Source of the DNA: Hyphomicrobiales bacterium
Lineage (GTDB): Bacteria > Pseudomonadota > Alphaproteobacteria > Rhizobiales > Xanthobacteraceae
Length of the DNA: 19,093 bases
Assembly (NCBI GenBank): GCA_003164375.1
Contig: PLTE01000434.1
Span: forward strand, 130-19,222
Reading direction: 5' to 3'
Of the stretch, positions 14,246 through 19,093 are shown in pieces. Within the stretch, counting starts at the first letter, position 1. Every line of letters starts with the position of its first letter. Below the pieces are notes generated by a model. The model saw only the letters and a program-made list of their open reading frames with translations, was not told the origin of the DNA and searched no databases. Both the position numbers and the translations under genes were made by a program.

Positions 14246-15037
14246 TCAGGCCTGGCCGTTGTTGGGCCCATCTTCTTGATTGCGCCCAAAATCTCGACCA
14301 AGCCGGTCACCGTCGCGCAAACGTCTTTGCAGGTGCCCGAGCCGCGCTTCGAGAAATTCGAGACGGTCCATCACGACGGCGATCGCTTCACCGACCGGAT
14401 CAGGCATCAGATGATGGTCGAGACTGATGCGCCCGAACAATCTGCGCCCGTCAGCCTCTGGGTGCACGACCTTAGCCGGTATGCCGACAACGGTTACCTC
14501 CGGGGGCGTGCTTTCGATCACAACCGAGTTGGCGCCGATCCGGGTGCCGTGTCCTATTGTGATGGGCCCGAGAATTTTCGCGCCGGCGCCGACTACGACG
14601 CCGTATTCCAAGGTCGGATGTCGCTTACCGGGCGACCACGACGTGCCGCCGAGCGTAACGCCGTGGTAGAGTGTCACGTCATCGCCGACCTCGGCCGTCT
14701 CGCCGATGACGACGCCGGCGCCATGATCGATGAAGAACCGGCGTCCGATGGTAGCGCCGGGATGAATATCGACGTTGCTGAGAAACCGGCAGAGCCACGA
14801 CAGCAACCTGGCGGGAAAACGCCAGCCGGCACGCCACAGGCGGTGCGCGCAGCGGTGCCAGATGACGGCATGCACACCGGGATAGGTAAGAAGAGTTTCC
14901 AATTCACTGCGCGCCGCAGGATCGCGCAGGCGCACGCAGCGAATATCCTCTCCAATCAACTGCAGCAGCGAAGGCCTACGCGACACCGCGGCGGCGATCG
15001 AATTATCCAACCTCGGAGAGTCTGCGAATCCGGCCAT
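14246..15037 (-). CDS. cysE: Serine O-acetyltransferase (CysE/NifP type)
   Basis: CysE makes O-acetylserine from serine and acetyl-CoA, the first step of cysteine synthesis; a nif-linked copy (nifP in Azotobacter) raises cysteine supply for Fe-S and homocitrate demand. The protein has an N-terminal helical region (about 20-85) and a left-handed beta-helix of hexapeptide repeats: NVDIHPGATIGRRFFIDHGAGVVIGETAEVGDDVTLYHGVTLGGTS, then HPTLEYGVVVGAGAKILGPITIGHGTRIGANSVV and the closing PPEVTVVGIPAKVV. The His in FIDHG and LYHGVTLGG are active-site features. At 263 residues the length is normal. The ATG at 15037 follows a GAGG and lies 9 bp after the nifV stop, so translation is probably coupled. 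Confidence 0.95.
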   Translation of the reverse strand: MAGFADSPRLDNSIAAAVSRRPSLLQLIGEDIRCVRLRDPAARSELETLLTYPGVHAVIWHRCAHRLWRAGWRFPARLLSWLCRFLSNVDIHPGATIGRRFFIDHGAGVVIGETAEVGDDVTLYHGVTLGGTSWSPGKRHPTLEYGVVVGAGAKILGPITIGHGTRIGANSVVIESTPPEVTVVGIPAKVVHPEADGRRLFGRISLDHHLMPDPVGEAIAVVMDRLEFLEARLGHLQRRLRDGDRLGRDFGRNQEDGPNNGQA

Positions 15038-15046
15038 CAGGCTGCC

Positions 15047-16237
15047 TCAAATGCCGCTGCGCGCCGTTTCGCGATGGACGTCTCGCCAAATCGCTGCGAG
15101 CACGGCGGTGGTGACGGGACCTTTGTTGGTGATTGCATGCCCGCGCACGCGCGCAAGAATCGCGCGCTGTTCGTCAGGACTCGCTTGCAGATGCAGATCG
15201 GACAGCGACGCGGTGATCGCTGCGAGGCCAGAATGCTTACCGATCACGAAACGGTGCGAGCGGCCGAGCGAGGCGGGATCGAGCGCCTGGTAGGTGCGCT
15301 TGTCTTTGAGCAAGCCGTCGACATGGATCCCGGACTCATGCGTGAAAATATGGTCGCCGACGATGGCCTTGTTGGGCGGGATCGGACGCGCCGCAGCCGC
15401 GGCGACGACGGCCGCGACGTTGCCGAGCTCGGTAAGCACGACGCCGGTCTCTCGTCCGTAGAGCTGCTTGAGCGCTACCGCCACCTCTTCGAGTGGCGCG
15501 TTGCCGGCGCGTTCGCCAAGTCCGATCACCGTAACCGAAGCGTGTGTGGCGCCGCCTTTGACCGCCGCGAGCGTATTGGCGGTGGCGAGCCCAAGATCGT
15601 CATGGCCATGAAACTCGAGCTCAAGGTCGGTCGTCTTGCGCAAAGCGGCCAACAACGCATGGCTCGTGAACGGGTCGAGTACGCTCAGCGTATCGGCGAC
15701 CCGGAACCGGCGCGCGCCGGCGGCATGGGCCGCCGCAATCGCCTCGACGAGAAAGCCGATATCGGCGCGCGAGGAATCCTCGCCCCCTACCGCGACATCG
15801 AGACCCTTGTTCCGGGCATATCCGACGACGCGCGTAATCATTTCGAGCACAGTTGCGCGGCCGCCGCGAAGTTTGGCCGCGATCTGCACGTCGGAAACCG
15901 GCACCGACACGTTGACCATGGAAACGCCGGCAGCGAGCGCCGCGTCGACGTCGTCCATCCGCATCCGACACCAAGCGATCGTCGTCAACGGCAGATCCGC
16001 GTCGACGATAGCGCGAATTGCCATGACCTCGTCACGACCCATGGCGGGCGTGCCGGCTTCCACTTCGGCCACGCCTGCGCGCGCCAGGGCGCGGGCGATC
16101 GCAACCTTTTCCGCCGCCGTGAAGGCAACGCCGGGCGCCTGCTCACCGTCCCGTAACGTGGTGTCGTTGAGGATAATCGGCGCGAGCCTCGAGGGTCCGG
16201 AGCTGGAGCGGCCGGCGTCTGAGGAATTATCGCCCAT
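15047..16237 (-). CDS. nifV: NifV, homocitrate synthase
   Basis: NifV condenses acetyl-CoA with 2-oxoglutarate to give homocitrate, the organic ligand of FeMo-co. The 396-residue protein is a DRE-TIM metallolyase: ILNDTTLRDGEQAPGVAF (22-39, with Arg 29 and Asp 30), GTPAMG, IAWCRMRMDDV, and the metal-binding HGH at 210-212 in LEFHGHDDLGLATANTLAAVKGGA. HIFTHESGIHVDGLLK near the C-terminus is typical of NifV and related synthases. Position after iscA and before cysE-nifW separates it from leucine or lysine pathway relatives. A poly-Ser N-terminal stretch of about 20 residues is extra. A 657-codon open frame on the opposite strand across nifV and cysE is a GC-bias shadow. Confidence 0.96.
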   Translation of the reverse strand: MGDNSSDAGRSSSGPSRLAPIILNDTTLRDGEQAPGVAFTAAEKVAIARALARAGVAEVEAGTPAMGRDEVMAIRAIVDADLPLTTIAWCRMRMDDVDAALAAGVSMVNVSVPVSDVQIAAKLRGGRATVLEMITRVVGYARNKGLDVAVGGEDSSRADIGFLVEAIAAAHAAGARRFRVADTLSVLDPFTSHALLAALRKTTDLELEFHGHDDLGLATANTLAAVKGGATHASVTVIGLGERAGNAPLEEVAVALKQLYGRETGVVLTELGNVAAVVAAAAARPIPPNKAIVGDHIFTHESGIHVDGLLKDKRTYQALDPASLGRSHRFVIGKHSGLAAITASLSDLHLQASPDEQRAILARVRGHAITNKGPVTTAVLAAIWRDVHRETARSGI

Positions 16238-16252
16238 GGATTGACCGCCGCC

Positions 16253-16573
16253 TCATTTGAAGGACTTGCCGCAGCCACAGTGAGAAACCGCGTTGGGATT
16301 TTCGAAGGTGAATCCCGAGCCCTCGAAGCTCTCGACATAACCCACCCGCATTCCGGCAAGGACCGGCTGCGAGTCGGGGTCGATGAAGAGCTTGACGCCG
16401 CCGGTTTCGATCACGGCGTCGTCCGTACGCGGCTCCGAATCCAGCCCGATGTGATACTTATAACCTGCACACCCACCGGTCTCGACCATGATACGTAAGC
16501 CGCCATCGGTTTTACCGGCGCGTGACATGGCAGCCTTGACGGCCACAGCGGCTTCGTCGGTCAGTGCAATCAT
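16253..16573 (-). CDS. iscA: A-type Fe-S carrier (IscA/HesB, nif-linked)
   Basis: The 106-residue protein carries or delivers Fe-S clusters. It has the three conserved cysteines of the family: Cys 35 in ETGGCAGYKY and Cys 99 and 101 in SHCGCGKSF. It corresponds to the nif-linked HesB/IscA (IscN) proteins upstream of nifV or nifUS in rhizobia and Azotobacter. The start at 16573 (MIALTDEA) is chosen with GGGGA about 10 nt upstream; an in-frame TTG three codons earlier is less likely. It is first in the operon with nifV, cysE and nifW, driven by a consensus sigma-54 promoter. Confidence 0.93.
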   Translation of the reverse strand: MIALTDEAAVAVKAAMSRAGKTDGGLRIMVETGGCAGYKYHIGLDSEPRTDDAVIETGGVKLFIDPDSQPVLAGMRVGYVESFEGSGFTFENPNAVSHCGCGKSFK

Positions 16574-16613
16574 GATGGCCAATCCCCGTTGCGAGGCTTT
16601 CCGATCACACTGA

Positions 16614-16628
16614 GCAACTGGCGTGCCA
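16614..16628 (-). promoter_or_regulatory. Consensus sigma-54 promoter of iscA-nifV-cysE-nifW
   Basis: On the minus strand TGGCACG-CCAG-TTGCT is a perfect match to TGGCACG-N4-TTGC. Transcription would start near 16602, about 29 nt before the iscA ATG. The NifA site at 16685-16700 lies about 90 bp upstream. Confidence 0.9.
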
Positions 16629-16684
16629 CCGATTATCTTTCTCTAAACGTATGAACATTCGAGGCTTTTTTGGCTCATTACGAT

Positions 16685-16700
16685 TGTCGGATTCACGACA
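16685..16700. promoter_or_regulatory. NifA upstream activator site for iscA-nifV-cysE-nifW
   Basis: TGTCGGATTCACGACA is a perfect TGT-N10-ACA, about 90 bp upstream of the predicted transcription start, in the irr-iscA gap. Confidence 0.82.
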
Positions 16701-16763
16701 GGGTGGCAAAGCCATCGCAACATGTCGCAAAGCGTTCGACGGCGACGGCCGGCGACGGAAAGA

Positions 16764-17282
16764 TCAATCGCGCTTGCGACGCAGCCGCACGACGACCGTG
16801 ACGCCGGCAATTTCAAAGCCTTCGGGCGCTTGCGGCAGCTTGGCGACGACCGCTTCGGCGGCGGGAATATCGAGCAGCGCGTCTTCGTCCTGGACGAAGA
16901 AATGATGATGCTCGCTCGGATTGGTATCGAAGAACGACTTCGAACCATCGACGCCGATCTGGCGCAACAATCCGACTTCAGTGAATTGACGCAGCACATT
17001 GTAGACTGTCGCCAACGACAGCGGGATCCTGGCCGCGACGGCCTCGGCATACAGCAATTCCGCCGTGACATGGCGGTTACCCCGCGAGAACAGCATATGG
17101 GCCAATGCCAAGCGCTGATTGGTCGGTCGCAATCCGAGCTTGCGCAACATTTGCCTGTATTGATGGCGAGGTTGGAGATCGGCCGTGCCGCGCGTCATGA
17201 GATTGAATCGACGCTCCAGATCCGAGCCCGGCGGGCTGGTCACGAGTTTGGCGGACACCATCGTCATCGACCGGACCATCAT
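16764..17282 (-). CDS. irr: Irr-type Fur-family regulator, translationally coupled to nifQ
   Basis: The 172-residue protein is a Fur-superfamily winged-helix regulator. MLRKLGLRPTNQRLALAHMLFSRGNRHVTAELLYAEAVAARIPLSLATVYNVLRQFTEVGLLRQIGVDGSKSFFDTNPSEHHHFFVQDEDALLDIP is characteristic of Irr, the haem-responsive iron regulator of rhizobia, including the HHH metal/haem-binding motif. The N-terminal haem regulatory motif GCPWHD of Bradyrhizobium Irr is absent, and the protein has no cysteine at all. The start is placed at 17282 because the nifQ stop overlaps it as TAATG; a Met at residue 29 is an alternative. It is co-transcribed with nifQ and probably nifH. Irr regulates iron and haem genes; a nif-embedded copy may adjust iron supply to nitrogenase. 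The subfamily is confident; a regulatory target is not known. Confidence 0.85.
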   Translation of the reverse strand: MMVRSMTMVSAKLVTSPPGSDLERRFNLMTRGTADLQPRHQYRQMLRKLGLRPTNQRLALAHMLFSRGNRHVTAELLYAEAVAARIPLSLATVYNVLRQFTEVGLLRQIGVDGSKSFFDTNPSEHHHFFVQDEDALLDIPAAEAVVAKLPQAPEGFEIAGVTVVVRLRRKRD

Positions 17283-18040
17283 TACGCAGGTGAAGACAGC
17301 GCAACCTCGCGCTCGTAGATAGGCGCCGTCTGCAACGCGAGCGCACGGCGTCGATACGCCAAGCGACTCTCGCCGCTTTCATCGCCGAAACACATTGCGA
17401 AGTCGCTACATTGCGAGCACACCGGCGTGGTGCACATCACAAGCCCATCGCCCTCACACAGCGCGCGATAGAAAAACCTCTTCCAGCGCATGTTCTTGGT
17501 GTTGCGCGAAGCGACGGGCGCGAAGTGACGCATGAGCAATCGGGTCAGCTCGGAGCGGTCGCGCAAACCAAGATCTTCCCACAAATGGTTAGGCTCCATC
17601 GAACGCCGCGCAACCATGGCAGCGAGCCACCGGCTCGCGTCGCCCTCGGTGGAGCGGTTGGCCAGCAGCAAATCGCGCACCATGGCGATCTCGTCATCCT
17701 CGGCGCGGTCGGCATGCCCGCACCATGAGGCGGCGAGGTCCCGGGCGGCCGGAAACCATCGCGCCACCAGCGCGGCCAGATCCTCTGCCGCAAGCCCGGC
17801 CTGCTCAGCGATGGCGCGACCCTGCATCGCGGCTACCGCTAAGACCGATGCGAATACATGTTGGTCGAAGCTGTCATCATCATCGATCGCGGCGTCGACC
17901 GGATCGATACCGGTCAGCACACGATAGGTCGCAACGCCAATATGCTCACGATGGCCAGCCTGCTCACCCAATCCCGCAGACAGACACAGTGACGCCGATG
18001 CCGTCTCAGCAGTTATCTCGCATAGCGTCAGAACGGTCAC
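17282..18040 (-). CDS. nifQ: NifQ, molybdenum donor for FeMo-co synthesis
   Basis: NifQ carries a Mo-Fe-S cluster and hands molybdenum to the NifEN/NifH stage of FeMo-co assembly. The C-terminal MRWKRFFYRALCEGDGLVMCTTPVCSQCSDFAMCFG is diagnostic, with the cysteine motif C-x4-C-x2-C-x5-C. The N-terminal half (GVATYRVLTGI ... FDQHVFASVLAVAAMQGRAI ... ALVARWFPAA) is also typical. The GTG at 18040 is preferred because GAGGAG lies 6 nt upstream; an in-frame ATG at 18061 without a good ribosome binding site is the alternative. It follows nifH after about 140 bp holding a strong hairpin, and its TAA stop overlaps the irr start by one base. Confidence 0.93.
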   Translation of the reverse strand: MTVLTLCEITAETASASLCLSAGLGEQAGHREHIGVATYRVLTGIDPVDAAIDDDDSFDQHVFASVLAVAAMQGRAIAEQAGLAAEDLAALVARWFPAARDLAASWCGHADRAEDDEIAMVRDLLLANRSTEGDASRWLAAMVARRSMEPNHLWEDLGLRDRSELTRLLMRHFAPVASRNTKNMRWKRFFYRALCEGDGLVMCTTPVCSQCSDFAMCFGDESGESRLAYRRRALALQTAPIYEREVALSSPA

Positions 18041-18132
18041 ATCGCGCTCCTCATGTCCCATGCCGCGGTGGCTTCGACATTCGAGATTGATGATTTTCTG
18101 AACCCCGTGATGATTTCGACAGGTCGCCTGGG

Positions 18133-18166
18133 CCGGCCCGGCCCCTGTTACGAGGGACCGGACCGG
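18133..18166 (-). other. Very stable RNA hairpin between nifH and nifQ
   Basis: In the minus-strand transcript, CCGGUCCGGUCCCU pairs with AGGGGCCGGGCCGG as a 14-bp stem (two G-U pairs) with a 6-nt loop, starting about 14 nt after the nifH stop. No U-tract follows. It could be a 3' stabiliser or processing barrier that raises nifH mRNA over nifQ, or a partial terminator. Confidence 0.7.
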
Positions 18167-18180
18167 TTTGGCAGTCGCGT

Positions 18181-19074
18181 TCAGGCCACGGCTTCTGCGG
18201 CCAGTTCGGCGGCGGTCTTGCCGACGATCGCCTCGTCGACCTGCTTCATGATGCCGTGCTCCATCAACATGTCCTCGAGCTCGTCCATGGTGATCGGCGT
18301 CGGGATGATGCCCTTGCCGGCGTTGTTGTGGATCTTCACCGCCAGCGACCGGTAGTGACCGGCCTGGACCGAGTCAGGGGCGTATTCCAGCACCGTCATG
18401 CGGCGCAGCTCGGCATGCTGCACGATGTTGTCACGCGGCACGAAGTAGATCAGGTGGGTGCCGAGCTTCTTGGCCATCGCTTCGGCCAGCTCGAGCTCCT
18501 TGTCGGTCTGGCGTTCGTTGCAGACCAGCCCACCAAGACGAACCCCGCCGGAGTTGGCGTATTTGAGAATGCCCTTGGAGATGTTGTTGGCCGCGTACAT
18601 GGCCATCATCTCGCCCGACATCACGATGTAGATTTCCTGCGCCTTGTTCTCGCGGATCGGCATCGCGAAGCCGCCGCACACCACGTCGCCCAGCACGTCG
18701 TAGGACACGTAGTCGATGTCCTCGTAGGCGCCGTTCTCTTCCAGGAAGTTGATCGAGGTGATAACGCCGCGGCCGGCGCAGCCGACGCCGGGCTCAGGGC
18801 CGCCGGACTCCACGCATTTGATGTCGCGGTAGCCGACCTTCATGACCTCTTCGATTTCGAGATCCTCGACGCTGCCCGCGCTTGCCGCCAGGCTGAGGAT
18901 GGTGTCCTGCGCCTTGGCGTGCAGAATGAGCCGGGTCGAATCCGCCTTCGGATCGCAACCGACGATCAGAATGCGGTGTCCCATCTCGGCCAGCGCCGCC
19001 AAAGTGTTCTGCGACGTCGTCGATTTGCCGATGCCGCCTTTACCGTAGAATGCGATTTGTCGTAGTGCCGCCAT
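18181..19074 (-). CDS. nifH: NifH, nitrogenase iron protein (dinitrogenase reductase)
   Basis: NifH is the ATP-driven electron donor to the MoFe protein and also acts in FeMo-co and P-cluster maturation. The 297-residue product has Walker A GKGGIGKST (11-19), the cluster ligands Cys 99 (in GVGCAGRG) and Cys 133 (in LGDVVCGGFAM), switch sequences CDPKADST and VLGDVV, and Arg 102, the DraT modification site. It clearly belongs to the Mo-nitrogenase NifH group. The ATG at 19074 has AAGGAG 8 nt upstream. Downstream lies nifQ, not nifD, so this nifH is separated from nifDK, as in Bradyrhizobium, or is a second copy. Its promoter is outside the window. Codon use looks strongly GC-biased, as expected for a highly expressed gene. 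Confidence 0.99.
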   Translation of the reverse strand: MAALRQIAFYGKGGIGKSTTSQNTLAALAEMGHRILIVGCDPKADSTRLILHAKAQDTILSLAASAGSVEDLEIEEVMKVGYRDIKCVESGGPEPGVGCAGRGVITSINFLEENGAYEDIDYVSYDVLGDVVCGGFAMPIRENKAQEIYIVMSGEMMAMYAANNISKGILKYANSGGVRLGGLVCNERQTDKELELAEAMAKKLGTHLIYFVPRDNIVQHAELRRMTVLEYAPDSVQAGHYRSLAVKIHNNAGKGIIPTPITMDELEDMLMEHGIMKQVDEAIVGKTAAELAAEAVA

Positions 19075-19093
19075 CTTGCTCTCCTTCGAACCG

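Noticed and set aside
14183..16156. 657-codon open frame on the plus strand across cysE and nifV
   Set aside because: It is antisense to two confidently identified genes, its product is rich in Arg, Gly and His with no recognisable domain, and such frames are common shadows in GC-rich DNA.
18062..18180. Separate sigma-54 promoter for nifQ
   Set aside because: No GG-N10-GC with TGGC/TTGC character and no TGT-N10-ACA on the minus strand; transcription from nifH is more likely.
1..19093. Mobile elements, CRISPR arrays, tRNA or rRNA genes
   Set aside because: No transposase, direct-repeat array, tRNA cloverleaf or rRNA sequence was recognised; all larger stretches are assigned to nif-related genes or their promoters.

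Overview
The window is a nitrogen-fixation (nif) segment from a GC-rich alphaproteobacterium. The best match is a Hyphomicrobiales member of the Bradyrhizobium/Rhodopseudomonas/Xanthobacteraceae type. The indications are a fixR-nifA pair, NifA with the oxygen-sensitive interdomain cysteine motif, an Irr-type Fur protein, DraT/DraG, and a nifH-nifQ ... nifV-cysE-nifW order. No tRNA, rRNA, insertion sequence or CRISPR array was seen.

Layout, left to right. (1) 1-3864, minus: a 2[4Fe-4S] ferredoxin gene followed by sufB, sufC and sufD; sufD runs off the left edge. (2) 4025-6839, minus: fixR then nifA, with a sigma-54 promoter before each. (3) 7126-8920, plus: draT-draG, which switch nitrogenase reductase off and on by ADP-ribosylation. 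(4) 8929-12936: a molybdenum block made of mop (minus), modD and an orphan ModC-type TOBE gene (plus), then yqeB-like, nifO, DUF2478 and modE-like genes (minus). (5) 13369-13866, plus: a group II truncated haemoglobin. (6) 13877-16573, minus: iscA/hesB-nifV-cysE-nifW. (7) 16764-19074, minus: nifH-nifQ-irr. nifH is followed by nifQ, so nifDK must lie elsewhere.

Regulation is unusually readable. Six sigma-54 (-24/-12) promoters can be placed by eye, and five TGT-N10-ACA NifA upstream activator sites lie between genes. They sit before the ferredoxin-suf operon (two tandem sites), fixR, the divergent yqeB-like/haemoglobin pair (one site between two back-to-back promoters) and iscA-nifV-cysE-nifW. 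This implies that NifA co-induces Fe-S assembly (Suf, IscA), homocitrate synthesis (NifV), molybdenum delivery (NifQ, NifO and the YqeB/DUF2478 genes) and an O2/NO-binding globin. The least described parts are the molybdenum block, the NifA-linked haemoglobin and the Irr paralogue translationally coupled to nifQ.
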